Shown: piece after piece, positions 16,746-25,462 of the stretch
Position numbering within the stretch: the first letter of the stretch is position 1
Layout of the letters: every line of letters starts with the position of its first letter
Assembly (NCBI RefSeq): GCF_014650595.1
Contig: NZ_BMVG01000009.1
Span: forward strand, 62,001-126,000
Origin: Streptomyces alanosinicus
GTDB taxonomy: Bacteria; Actinomycetota; Actinomycetes; Streptomycetales; Streptomycetaceae
DNA length: 64,000 bases
Direction of reading: 5' to 3'
Program-made: the position numbers and the translations under genes
The notes under the pieces: generated by a model
The model's input: only the letters and a program-made list of their open reading frames with translations
Told to the model about the DNA's origin: nothing
Database searches by the model: none

Positions 16746-17975
16746 TCAGATCACTCCGTTCGACTTCAGCAGGCGCAACTCCTCGTCACCGAGGCCCAGT
16801 TCGCCGACGTAGACCTCTTCGTTGTGCTCGCCGAGCAGCGGTGAACCGCTCACCTCGACGGGGGAGTCGGACAGCTTGAGCGGGCTGCCGACGGTGACGA
16901 ACTCGCCGCGCTCGGGGTGCGGGACGCGCACCACCATCTCGTTGGCGGCCAGCGACTCGTCCTCGATGATCTCCTTGGTGGACAGGATCGGCCCGCACGG
17001 GATGTTGTGGGCGTTCAGCTTCTCCAGCACCTCCCACTTCGGGAGGGTGGCGGACCACTCCTCGATCAGCTGGAACATCTTGCTCAGCTTCGGCAGCCGG
17101 GCCTCGGGGGTGGCCCACTCGGGATCGTCGGCCAGCTCGGGCCGGCCGATCAGCTCGGTGAGCGGCTGCCAGCCGACCGGCTGGACGATCACGTAGACAT
17201 AGTCGTTGGGGCCGCCCGGCGCGCACTTGACCGCCCAGCCGGGCTGGCCGCCGCCGGAGGCGTTGCCGGAGCGGGGCACCTCGTCGCCGAAGTCCTCGTT
17301 GGGGTACTCGGCGAGCGGCCCGTGCGCGAGGCGCTGCTGGTCGCGCAGCTTGACCCGGCACAGGTTGAGCACCGCGTGCTGCATGGCCACATTGACGCGC
17401 TGGCCGCGCCCGGTGCGCTCGCGCTGGAAGAGCGCCGCCAGAATCCCCGCCACGACGTGCACCCCGGTGCCGGAGTCGCCGATCTGCGCGCCGGTGGCCA
17501 GCGGGGGACCGCCCTCGAAGCCGGTGGTGGCCATCGAGCCGCCCATGGCCTGCGCGACGACCTCGTACGCCTTGAAGGCGGTGTACGGGCCCTCGCCGAA
17601 GCCCTTGATGGAGGCGTAGACGATCCGGGGGTTGATCTCCTCGATGCGCTCCCAGGTGAACCCCATCCGGTCCACCGCGCCCGGCCCGAAGTTCTCGACC
17701 ATGACGTCCGAGCGCCGGATCAGCTCGGCCAGGATCTCCTTGCCGCGCTCGGTCTTGGTGTTCAGGGTGATGCTGCGCTTGTTGCAGTTCAGCATCGTGA
17801 AATACAACGAGTCCACGTCCGGGAGGTCGCGCAGCTGCCTGCGGGTGATGTCGCCGGTCGGTGCCTCGAGTTTGACGACGTCGGCGCCGAGCCAGGCCAG
17901 CAGCTGGGTGGCGGAGGGCCCGGACTGGACGTGCGTCATGTCCAGGACGCGGATGCCGTCAAGAGCCTTGGTCAT
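16746..17975 (-). CDS. frc: Formyl-CoA:oxalate CoA-transferase (class III)
   Basis: A 409-residue class III CoA-transferase that moves CoA from formyl-CoA to oxalate, giving oxalyl-CoA. Family residues are visible: Gln17 (HVQSGP), the catalytic Asp167 (QIGDSGTGVH), Tyr58 in SLYFTM, and the glycine loop NASGGGQPG. At the position of Trp48 of the Oxalobacter enzyme this protein has Gln/Leu (TRRQLRD), as in the E. coli YfdW type. GAGGAG lies upstream of the ATG, 12 bases after the stop of the ThDP-enzyme gene. The pair plus the downstream acyl-CoA ligase forms the core oxalate-catabolic operon. Confidence 0.93.
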   Translation of the reverse strand: MTKALDGIRVLDMTHVQSGPSATQLLAWLGADVVKLEAPTGDITRRQLRDLPDVDSLYFTMLNCNKRSITLNTKTERGKEILAELIRRSDVMVENFGPGAVDRMGFTWERIEEINPRIVYASIKGFGEGPYTAFKAYEVVAQAMGGSMATTGFEGGPPLATGAQIGDSGTGVHVVAGILAALFQRERTGRGQRVNVAMQHAVLNLCRVKLRDQQRLAHGPLAEYPNEDFGDEVPRSGNASGGGQPGWAVKCAPGGPNDYVYVIVQPVGWQPLTELIGRPELADDPEWATPEARLPKLSKMFQLIEEWSATLPKWEVLEKLNAHNIPCGPILSTKEIIEDESLAANEMVVRVPHPERGEFVTVGSPLKLSDSPVEVSGSPLLGEHNEEVYVGELGLGDEELRLLKSNGVI

Positions 17976-17987
17976 GACTGGCGCTCC

Positions 17988-19670
17988 TCACTTGTACATG
18001 GTCTGGTTCATGGTTCCGGGGGCGTACGCGTCCGGGTCGACCCAGACGTTGATCAGCGAGGGCTTGCCCGACTCGCGGGCCCGGCGCAGCGCGGGGCCGA
18101 TGTCCGCGGGATCGCGGACCTCCTCGCCGTGACCGCCCAGCATCTGGGCGAACTTGTCGTAGTGGACGTTTCCGAGGGTGTTGCCGACCCGCTCGCGGTC
18201 CTTGCCGTACTTGACTGCCTGGCCGTAACGGATCTGGTTCATCGAGGAGTTGTTGCCGACGATCCCGACGAAGGGCAGGTCGTAGCGGACGAGGGTCTCG
18301 AAGTCCCAGCCGGTCAGGGAGAACGCGCCGTCGCCGAAGAGGGCGACGACCTCCTTGTCCGGGCGGGCCTGCTTGGCCGCCAGCACGAAGGGGACGCCGA
18401 CGCCGAGGGTGCCGAGCGGGCCGGGATCCATCCAGTGGCCGGGCGACTTGGGCTGGACGACCTGCCCGGAGAAGGTGACGATGTCGCCGCCGTCGCCGAT
18501 GTAGACCGAGTCCTCGGTGAGGAAGTCGTTGATCTCGCTGACCAGCCGGTAAGGATGGATGGGCGAGGCGTCGGACCTCAGGCTCGGCAGGCGCTTCTCG
18601 ATCGCGGTCTGTTCGGCGGCGCGCAGTTCGTCCAGCCACTCCTTGCGCCGGGACGCCCCGCCGTCGACCCGTCCCGAGGCCGCCTCGGTGACGGACTTCA
18701 GCACGAGGCCGGCGTCCCCGACGATGCCGAGGTCGATGTCCCGGTTCTTGCCCACGGTGCGGTAGTCCAGGTCGATCTGGACGACCGTCGCGTTCGGGGA
18801 CAGCCGCTTGCCGTAGCCCATGCGGAAGTCGAACGGTGTGCCGACGATCACGATCACGTCGGCGTTCGAGAAGGCGTAGCGGCGGGAGAGCTGGAAGTGA
18901 TGCGGGTCGCCGGGCGGGAGGGTGCCGCGTCCCGCGCCGTTCATATAGGCCGGGACGTCGAGGGCGCGGACCAGTTCGACGGCGGCCTCGGTGCCCCGGG
19001 TCGTCCACACCTGGCTGCCCAGCAGGATCGCCGGCTTCTCGGCGTGGACCAGCAGATCGGCGAGCTTCTCGATCGCCTCGGGGTCGCCGGCCGAGCGGGT
19101 CGAGGCCCGGTAGGCGCCGGGCCTGGGTACTCGCGCCTGCTCCGCCGGGACCTTGGCGTCCAGGACGTCCCGGGGGATCTCCAGGAAGGAGGGGCCGGGC
19201 GCGCCGTGGTAGCACTCGCGGAACGCCATCGACACCATGTCCGCCGTCCGGGCGGTGTCCGGCACCGTCGCCGCGAACTTGGTGATCGGCGTCATCATGT
19301 CGACGTGCGGCAGGTCCTGCAGGGACCCCATCTTGTGCTGGGCGAGCGCCCCTTGGCCGCCGATCAGCAGCATCGGGGACTCCGCGCGGAAGGCGTTGGC
19401 GACCCCGGTGACGGCGTCGGTCGTGCCCGGACCCGCGGTGACGACCGCGCAGCCCGGCTTGCCGGTGATGCGCGCGTAGCCGTCGGCGGCGTGGGCGGCC
19501 ACCTGCTCGTGGCGGACGTCGACGACTTCTATGCCCTCGTCGACGCAACCGTCGTAGATGTCGATGATGTGGCCACCGCACAACGTGTAGATGCGGTCGA
19601 CCCCCTCGGCCTTCAGTGCCTTGGCAACGAGATGACCACCGGAGATCACGTCCTGGGTGTCGTCGGGCAT
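17988..19670 (-). CDS. ThDP-dependent oxalyl-CoA decarboxylase-like enzyme (acetolactate synthase superfamily)
   Basis: A 560-residue ThDP enzyme with PYR, central and PP domains. The ThDP-activating Glu is E55 in VRHEQVAAH. The Mg-ThDP motif is GDGAFSLTGWDFETLVRYDLP followed by the NN of VGNNSSMN. The C-terminal DPDAYAPGT tail is of the kind that closes over CoA in oxalyl-CoA decarboxylase. Overall it reads closer to acetolactate-synthase-like sequences than to the Oxalobacter enzyme, but adjacency to frc argues for oxalyl-CoA to formyl-CoA plus CO2. The ATG at 19670 (AGGAC 6 bases upstream) is chosen; the open frame continues far upstream but overlaps a divergent gene. Confidence 0.8.
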   Translation of the reverse strand: MPDDTQDVISGGHLVAKALKAEGVDRIYTLCGGHIIDIYDGCVDEGIEVVDVRHEQVAAHAADGYARITGKPGCAVVTAGPGTTDAVTGVANAFRAESPMLLIGGQGALAQHKMGSLQDLPHVDMMTPITKFAATVPDTARTADMVSMAFRECYHGAPGPSFLEIPRDVLDAKVPAEQARVPRPGAYRASTRSAGDPEAIEKLADLLVHAEKPAILLGSQVWTTRGTEAAVELVRALDVPAYMNGAGRGTLPPGDPHHFQLSRRYAFSNADVIVIVGTPFDFRMGYGKRLSPNATVVQIDLDYRTVGKNRDIDLGIVGDAGLVLKSVTEAASGRVDGGASRRKEWLDELRAAEQTAIEKRLPSLRSDASPIHPYRLVSEINDFLTEDSVYIGDGGDIVTFSGQVVQPKSPGHWMDPGPLGTLGVGVPFVLAAKQARPDKEVVALFGDGAFSLTGWDFETLVRYDLPFVGIVGNNSSMNQIRYGQAVKYGKDRERVGNTLGNVHYDKFAQMLGGHGEEVRDPADIGPALRRARESGKPSLINVWVDPDAYAPGTMNQTMYK

Positions 19671-19718
19671 GGCGAAGTCCTGTCCCCTTCGTAGGAGTTT
19701 GGGCGGCTCGCTTTTGTC

Positions 19719-19780
19719 CTGTATGTGACCTACGGTACGCCGTGTGCCGCAGATTGCATACAGTCGACGAATACTGTATG
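19719..19780. promoter_or_regulatory. Candidate GntR operators in the oxc/sucC divergent promoter
   Basis: A perfect inverted repeat, CATACAGT (19757-19764) N8 ACTGTATG (19773-19780), plus a half site CTGTATG at 19719-19725, in the 276-base gap between the divergent ThDP-enzyme and SucC-like genes. The ACTGT/ACAGT core matches the sites at 8093 and 10820. Confidence 0.6.
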
Positions 19781-19946
19781 AAGCCTGTTGTCCCGCATCC
19801 CGGTGGCTGGTGTCCAGGGGGCGTACATGCTTTTCGGTCATCGAATTCCGGCCGCTCTCCGTCACTGGGGCTGACTCTGCGGTGAACCCACCGCCACCTG
19901 CGCAGGCGTCGCGCCATCGAGGCGATCCGGCAGACAGGAGCCGCAC

Positions 19947-21077
19947 ATGGACCTGTACGAACACCAGGCACGACAGCTGTTCGAGGAGCACGGCATCCCC
20001 GTGCCGCGGGCCGAGGTCACCGACTCGGCCAAGGAGGCCCGCGACATCGCCCGCCGGCTCGGCGGCCGGGCCATGGTCAAGGCCCAGGTGAAGACGGGCG
20101 GGCGCGGCAAGGCGGGCGGTGTCAGGCTCGCCGCCGACCCGGCCGCCGCCGAACTGACGGCACGGCAGATCCTGGGCATGGACATCAAGGGCCACCAGGT
20201 GGGTAGCGTGATGCTCGCCGAACCGGTCGACGTGGCCGAGGAGTTCTACGTCTCCTACGTCCTCGACCGCGGAGCGGGCGGCTTCCTCGTCATCGCCTCC
20301 GCACAGGGCGACATGGAGATCGAGGAGGTGGCCGCGACCCGGCCGGAGGCGGTGGCGAGGATCCCCGTCGACCGCGCCGAAGGCGTCTCCTCCGCCAAGG
20401 CCGGGGAGATCGCGAGCGCGGCCGGCCTGCCGCCGCAGAGCGTCGACGTCCTGCTGCGACTCTGGCAGGTCATGGTCCGCGAGGACGCCCTGCTGGTCGA
20501 GGGCAATCCGCTGGTGCGCACCGCACAGGGACGGATCCTCGCCCTGGACGGCAAGGTGACCCTGGATGACAACGCCCGTTTCCGGCAGGCCCGTTGGGGC
20601 GAACGGGACGAACCGTACCAGGATCCGCTGGAGGCGGCCGCCGCCGAACGCGGCCTCACCCACGTCCGGCTCGACGGCGAGGTCGGGATCATCCGCAACG
20701 GCGCGGGACTGGTCATGTCGACCCTGGACGTCGTCGCCGGCTGCGGTGCCCGGCCCGCGAACTTCCTCGACATCGGCGGCGGCGCCTCCGCCCAGGTCAT
20801 GGCCGACGGACTGACGGTGATCCTCTCCGACCCGGCCGTGCGATCCGTCTTCGTCAACGTCTTCGGCGGCATCACCGCCTGCGACGCGGTCGCCGAGGGA
20901 ATCGTGGCGGCCGTGGACACCGTCCGGCTCACCAAACCGCTCGTCGTCCGCCTCGACGGCAACAACGCCGAGCGCGGCCGCGCGATCCTCGGCGAACGCG
21001 CCCATCCGCTCGTCGAACAGGCCACCACCATGGACGGTGCCGCCTGCCGCGCCGCCGAACTCGCCCACACCGCCTGA
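19947..21077 (+). CDS. Succinyl-CoA ligase beta-subunit-like (ADP-forming)
   Basis: A 376-residue ATP-grasp beta subunit. It opens with the family signature DLYEHQARQLFEEHGIPVP, then MVKAQVKTGGRGKAGGV (nucleotide loop), and later LDIGGGASAQVMADGL and NVFGGITACD, the region contacting the phosphohistidine of the alpha subunit. AGGAG lies 6 bases upstream of the ATG. The alpha-subunit gene follows 11 bases later. The position opposite the frc operon, with a shared operator region, suggests a second copy specialised for the CoA thioester economy of oxalate use (for example regenerating ATP or CoA thioesters) rather than the TCA-cycle enzyme. Confidence 0.88.
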   Translation: MDLYEHQARQLFEEHGIPVPRAEVTDSAKEARDIARRLGGRAMVKAQVKTGGRGKAGGVRLAADPAAAELTARQILGMDIKGHQVGSVMLAEPVDVAEEFYVSYVLDRGAGGFLVIASAQGDMEIEEVAATRPEAVARIPVDRAEGVSSAKAGEIASAAGLPPQSVDVLLRLWQVMVREDALLVEGNPLVRTAQGRILALDGKVTLDDNARFRQARWGERDEPYQDPLEAAAAERGLTHVRLDGEVGIIRNGAGLVMSTLDVVAGCGARPANFLDIGGGASAQVMADGLTVILSDPAVRSVFVNVFGGITACDAVAEGIVAAVDTVRLTKPLVVRLDGNNAERGRAILGERAHPLVEQATTMDGAACRAAELAHTA

Positions 21078-21088
21078 GGAGCCGGGAC

Positions 21089-21970
21089 ATGGCCATCCAC
21101 CTCACCAAGGAGAGCAAGGTCCTCGTCCAGGGCATGACCGGGGACCAGGGCCTGCGGCACACCCGGCGCATGCTCGCGGCCGGCACGAACATCGTCGGCG
21201 GGGTCAACCCGCGCAAGGCCGGGCAGAGCGTCGACTTCACCGGGCAGGACGTACCCGTCTTCGGATCGGTCGCCGACGGCATGCGCGCGACCGGAGCCGA
21301 CGCCACCGTCGTCTTCGTCCCGCCCGCCTTCGCCAAGGGCGCCGTCGTCGAGGCCGCCGACGCCGGCATCCCGCTCGCCGTCGTCATCACCGAGGGCATC
21401 CCGGTCCACGACACGGTCGCCTTCACCGCGCACGCCCGGCGCACCGGCTCCCGGGTCATCGGCCCCAACTGCCCCGGCCTGATCACCCCGGGCCAGTCCA
21501 ACGCGGGCATCATCCCCGCCGACATCACCAGGCCCGGCCCCATCGGCCTGGTCTCCAAGTCGGGCACGCTGACGTATCAACTCATGTACGAGCTGCGGGA
21601 CATAGGTTTCTCCACATGCGTCGGCATCGGCGGCGACCCGGTGGTCGGCACCAGTCACATCGACTGTCTGGCCGCCTTCCAGGACGACCCCGACACCGAA
21701 CTCATCGTCCTCATCGGAGAGATCGGCGGCGACGCGGAGGAACGAGCCGCCGCCTACATCCACGACCACGTCACCAAGCCGGTCGTCGGCTACATCGCCG
21801 GGTTCACCGCACCCGAGGGCCGCACCATGGGCCACGCCGGCGCGATCGTCTCCGGCTCGGCCGGCACCGCCCGAGCCAAACAGGAGGCACTGGAGACGTC
21901 CGGAGTCCGAGTCGGCCGCACCCCGACGGAGACGGCCCGCCTGGTCGAGGAGACGCTGCGACCGGGCTGA
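21089..21970 (+). CDS. Succinyl-CoA ligase alpha-subunit-like
   Basis: A 293-residue alpha subunit with a CoA-binding Rossmann domain (VLVQGMTGDQGLRHTRRML, NPRKAGQ) and a ligase domain with GPNCPGLITPG, VSKSGTLTYQ and the phosphohistidine loop MGHAGAIVSG. Its ribosome site (GAGGAG) overlaps the stop codon of the beta-subunit gene, so the two are coupled and should form a heteromer. The 165 bases after its stop, up to the aldehyde dehydrogenase gene, are C-rich with no recognisable feature. Confidence 0.9.
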   Translation: MAIHLTKESKVLVQGMTGDQGLRHTRRMLAAGTNIVGGVNPRKAGQSVDFTGQDVPVFGSVADGMRATGADATVVFVPPAFAKGAVVEAADAGIPLAVVITEGIPVHDTVAFTAHARRTGSRVIGPNCPGLITPGQSNAGIIPADITRPGPIGLVSKSGTLTYQLMYELRDIGFSTCVGIGGDPVVGTSHIDCLAAFQDDPDTELIVLIGEIGGDAEERAAAYIHDHVTKPVVGYIAGFTAPEGRTMGHAGAIVSGSAGTARAKQEALETSGVRVGRTPTETARLVEETLRPG

Positions 21971-22135
21971 CCCGGCCAGCCCTGACGGCTCCGCCGCCAA
22001 GCCCACGACCCACTTCCCCCCCGCCTGAATTCCCTTCCTTCACCCAACCCCCCACCCCGCCCCACCGCACTCCCCCCGCCCCACTGCAGCCCACCGCACC
22101 CCGCCCCGACCGTGCACCGAGAGCGGAGCTGACGT

Positions 22136-23716
22136 ATGCGACCCACCCGCACCCCGAACCCGCCGCCCGCGCACCCCGAGACTCCCGCGCTCCTCAAACC
22201 GGGGACGGCCTACGCCGACGCCTGGCGGCGCTGTCTCGACGCCGCGCCCGAGGCTTTCCGGGACGAGCGTGTCCTCAACCTGTGGGGTGCCGCCTGGCAC
22301 TCCGACGGACGTACCCTCCCCGCGACCACCCCGGTCGACGGCACCCCGATCGCCGGCGCCCCACGCCTGGACGGCGCCACCGCCCAACAGGCCGTACACG
22401 CCGCGCTCGACCAGCACCGCGCCTGGCGGCACGTCCCGCTGCCCGAGCGGCGGGCGCGGATCTCCGCCACCCTGGACGCGCTCACCGCGCACCGCGAACT
22501 GCTCGCCCTGCTGCTGGTCTGGGAGATAGGCAAGCCCTGGCGGCTCGCCCTGGCCGACGTGGACCGGGCGATCGACGGTGTGCGCTGGTACGTCGACGGC
22601 ATCGAGCCCATGCTCGCCGGCCGGACCCCGCTGGACGGCCCCGTCTCCAACATCGCCAGCTGGAACTACCCGATGAGCGTGCTGGTGCACGCCGCCCTCG
22701 TGCAGGCCCTGGCGGGCGACGCGGTGATCGCCAAGACCCCGACCGACGGCGGTGTGGCCTGCCTGACCCTGGCCATGGCGCTGGCCGCGCGCGAGAGAGT
22801 GCCCGTCACCCTGGTCGGCGGCAGTGGCCGGGAACTGAACCAGCCGCTGGTGCGGGCGCCGGAGATCGGCTGTGTGTCCTTCGTCGGCGGCCGCGCCACC
22901 GGTGCCGACGTCGCCACCGCCGTGGCCGGCCTCGGCAAACGGCACATCCTGGAACAGGAGGGGCTCAACACCTGGGGCATCTGGGACTTCTCCGCCTGGG
23001 ACCGGCTCACCGCGGTGATCCCCAAGCTCTTCGACTACGGCAAACAGCGTTGCACCGCCTACCCGCGCTTCGTCGTCCAACGGTCCCTGTTCGACGCGTT
23101 CCTCGACGCCTACCTGCCGGCGGTCGGCTCCGTACGCGTCGGCCACCCGCTCGCGGTCGCGGACCCCGCCGACCCGCTCCCCGAGCTGGACTTCGGGCCC
23201 CTGATCAACGCGGCCAAGGCCAAGGAACTCACCGACCAGGTGACCGAGGCCGTCGAACGGGGCGCCGTACCGCTGTACCGCGGCCGCCGCGACGACACAC
23301 GTTTCCTGCCGGGCCAGGACGCCTCCGCCTACGTCCACCCGGTCACGCTCCTCAATCCACCGCCCTCCTCCCCCCTGCACCACGCGGAACCCTTCGGCCC
23401 GGTCGACACGATCGTCCTGGTCGACACCGAGGCCGAGCTGCTGGCCGCCATGAACGCGTCCAACGGCGCGCTGGTCGCCACGCTCGCCACGGACGACCGG
23501 GCCACCTATGACCGGCTCGCCCCGCAGATCCGCGCCTTCAAGACCGGGCACGGCGTCCCCCGCTCCCGCGGCGACCGCGACGAGCTGTTCGGCGGATTCG
23601 GCGCGTCCTGGCGTGGTGCCTTCGTCGGCGGCGACCTTCTGGTGCGCTCCGTGACCCAGGGGCCGGCGGCGGAACGACTGCCCGGTAACTTCCCGGAGTA
23701 CCAGCTCATGCCCTGA
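22136..23716 (+). CDS. Aldehyde dehydrogenase family protein with atypical catalytic motifs
   Basis: A 526-residue protein with the ALDH fold. The oxyanion-hole Asn is kept in ASWNYPMSV, and the nucleophile is the Cys in KQRCTAYPR. The Glu motif, usually ELGGK, reads LEQEGLNTWG, and the NAD-loop motif, usually FTGS, reads FVGGRATG. So the Cys, Asn and first Glu are present, but the surrounding signatures are unusual. The C-terminal EPFGPVDTIVLVD stretch is normal. The ATG at 22136 has GGAG 8 bases upstream. It follows sucCD-like genes in the same direction and may belong to the same regulon; the substrate is unknown. Confidence 0.78.
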   Translation: MRPTRTPNPPPAHPETPALLKPGTAYADAWRRCLDAAPEAFRDERVLNLWGAAWHSDGRTLPATTPVDGTPIAGAPRLDGATAQQAVHAALDQHRAWRHVPLPERRARISATLDALTAHRELLALLLVWEIGKPWRLALADVDRAIDGVRWYVDGIEPMLAGRTPLDGPVSNIASWNYPMSVLVHAALVQALAGDAVIAKTPTDGGVACLTLAMALAARERVPVTLVGGSGRELNQPLVRAPEIGCVSFVGGRATGADVATAVAGLGKRHILEQEGLNTWGIWDFSAWDRLTAVIPKLFDYGKQRCTAYPRFVVQRSLFDAFLDAYLPAVGSVRVGHPLAVADPADPLPELDFGPLINAAKAKELTDQVTEAVERGAVPLYRGRRDDTRFLPGQDASAYVHPVTLLNPPPSSPLHHAEPFGPVDTIVLVDTEAELLAAMNASNGALVATLATDDRATYDRLAPQIRAFKTGHGVPRSRGDRDELFGGFGASWRGAFVGGDLLVRSVTQGPAAERLPGNFPEYQLMP

Positions 23717-23893
23717 ATTCTCACGATGCGCACGCAAACGCTCACATTCCGTGGAGCACCCCCGATCCCGGCGGCCCGGCTTCCCCCGGGCCGCCGCCCA
23801 GGGGTAGATACGCAGGTGAAACGCACTCCGAAACCTTGGTATTGTTGTCCATGTCGCCGCGGGGAACACTCCCGGCAAGGCGACAGACACCTG

Positions 23894-23978
23894 GTCCGGG
23901 TGGCGGAATGGCAGACGCGCTAGCTTGAGGTGCTAGTGCCCTTTATCGGGCGTGGGGGTTCAAGTCCCCCCTCGGACA
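23894..23978 (+). tRNA. tRNA-Leu (anticodon GAG)
   Basis: 85 bases. The acceptor stem GTCCGGG pairs with CTCGGAC (one G-T pair). The anticodon arm CTAGC-TTGAGGT-GCTAG gives anticodon GAG (reads CTC/CTT). There is a long variable arm (GCCC...GGGC), as expected for class II tRNAs. The T arm is GGGGG-TTCAAGT-CCCCC. CCA is not encoded. Confidence 0.93.
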
Positions 23979-23994
23979 CTCGCGGTATTGTTAG

Positions 23995-24034
23995 GCAACA
24001 AGGGCCCCGACCTGATGGTCGCGGCCCTTGTTGC
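23995..24034. terminator. Hairpin terminator between tRNA-Leu and dacB-like gene
   Basis: GCAACAAGGGCC at 23995-24006 pairs perfectly with GGCCCTTGTTGC at 24023-24034. It stands 16 bases past the tRNA and just before the convergent carboxypeptidase stop, so it can serve both. Confidence 0.75.
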
Positions 24035-24035
24035 G

Positions 24036-25403
24036 TTACGCGGAGCAGCCGTTGACGGTTGCCGCGAGGTCGTCCATGGCGTTCTTGGTGGCGTTCGGGG
24101 TGGCCGTGGCGCCGTTCTCGACGAAGGAGAACACCTTCCACCTGCCGTCCTTGCCCCGGGTCAGACCGCTCAGTGCGTTGGCGCCGGTGAGGGTGCCGGT
24201 CTTCGCGTGCACCTTGCCCACGGCGCACGTGGAATGGGCGTCGTCGAAGCGGCCGTACTCCGGGCCGAGTGTGCTGCCGGCCTCGCCGGAGACGGGCAGG
24301 CCGTCGCGGACGGAGCCGAGGGTGTGGGTATGGCGGGGCCGCGTCAGCAGTTCGAGGATCTGCGCGAGGGTGGCGGCCGGGATGCGGTCGGCCCGGGACA
24401 GGCCGCTGCCGTCGTGGAGCTCGAAGTTGTCGAGGGAAACGCCGTACACCCGGCTCAGCACCCGGCGTACGACCTCGGTGCCGCCCTCGAAGGTGGCCGG
24501 GCGGCCGGCGCCCAGGGCGGTCATCCGCAGCAGGGTCTCGGCGACGTCGTTGTCGCTGTGTTTGAGCATCGCGTGGACGATGTCCGACAGTGGTGCCGAT
24601 GTGTGCCGGGCGACCGGGACGTCCGTCGGGCGTGCGGTGGCGCGGGTGACGTCGCCGGTGACCGTGACGCCGTGCGCGGCGAGTTGCCTGGCGAAGACCT
24701 GCCCGGCGTCGACGGAGGTGTCCTGGACGCCGTGTCCGTCGACGACCAGCGCGCGGACCGGGGCGACGGTGCCGGGGTAGTAGCCGTCGTTCCAGCCCTC
24801 GGCGAGGGTCGGCGCGGGGAACAGGCTGTCGTCGACGGTGACCTTCACGGCGGTCCGGCCCGCGGACTTGAGTCCGGCGCTCGCGGTCTTCGCCAACTCT
24901 GCGAGGTCGGCGGTGGTCAGGGTGCGGTCCCCGCCGCCGACGAGGGTCAGGGTGCCGTTGCCGTAGACGACCTTCGTGGTGAACCGGTGCTGCGGGCCGA
25001 GCACGGTCAGGGCGGCGGTCGACGTGGCGAGCTTGGCGTTGGACGCCGGCATCAGCGCGGTGGAGGCGTGCTGGCCCCAGACGGTGGTGGCCGAGTCCGC
25101 GTCGAGGACCACGCCGCTCACGTTCGAGCCCAGTCGTTGATCGAGTACCCGGGTCTTCAGGTTCTTGGCCATCTGCTGGTCGTCGGTGTCCAGGCCGTGG
25201 GTGTCGGCCGTCGCGCCGGCGCCTTTTCGGGCGGCGAAGGCGGACGGACCCGCCAGGGCGGCGGACGCCACGGGCACGGCCATGGCGAGGACGAGGGCCC
25301 GGCGCAGGCCGGTTCCCGTGCCGTGCTGTGCGGGCTTGCGGTGCCGGCGCCGGCCGCCCGGAAGGAAGGTGTCTCCGGGCGCTCTGGCAGAAGTTTCGGT
25401 CAT
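24036..25403 (-). CDS. D-alanyl-D-alanine carboxypeptidase/endopeptidase (PBP4, DacB type)
   Basis: A 455-residue class C penicillin-binding protein (S13 family) that trims D-Ala or opens D,D-crosslinks in peptidoglycan, outside the membrane. It has a basic N-terminus and a signal/anchor helix at about 34-56. The motifs are SxxK (Ser121-Asn-Ala-Lys124), SDN in KHSDNDVAE, and KTG in HAKTGTLTG. It is last in a minus-strand series of cell-wall genes, 59 bases after the YkuD-like membrane protein, and is probably co-transcribed with the ECF sigma factor. The ribosome site is weak. Confidence 0.92.
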   Translation of the reverse strand: MTETSARAPGDTFLPGGRRRHRKPAQHGTGTGLRRALVLAMAVPVASAALAGPSAFAARKGAGATADTHGLDTDDQQMAKNLKTRVLDQRLGSNVSGVVLDADSATTVWGQHASTALMPASNAKLATSTAALTVLGPQHRFTTKVVYGNGTLTLVGGGDRTLTTADLAELAKTASAGLKSAGRTAVKVTVDDSLFPAPTLAEGWNDGYYPGTVAPVRALVVDGHGVQDTSVDAGQVFARQLAAHGVTVTGDVTRATARPTDVPVARHTSAPLSDIVHAMLKHSDNDVAETLLRMTALGAGRPATFEGGTEVVRRVLSRVYGVSLDNFELHDGSGLSRADRIPAATLAQILELLTRPRHTHTLGSVRDGLPVSGEAGSTLGPEYGRFDDAHSTCAVGKVHAKTGTLTGANALSGLTRGKDGRWKVFSFVENGATATPNATKNAMDDLAATVNGCSA

Positions 25404-25462
25404 CGGGGTGCGAAGCTTTCAGGAGTGGGGGCCTTGGGGAAAGGAAAGCCACATGTGCTGCA

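Noticed and set aside
17988..21068. An N-terminally extended ThDP enzyme of about 1000 residues
   Set aside because: The extension lies antisense to the SucC-like gene and covers the divergent promoter; it has no domain resemblance. The ATG at 19670 gives the normal length.
21037..23511. A very long Arg/Pro/His-rich open frame over sucD and the aldehyde dehydrogenase
   Set aside because: It is a shadow frame of the two real genes with biased composition and no ribosome site.
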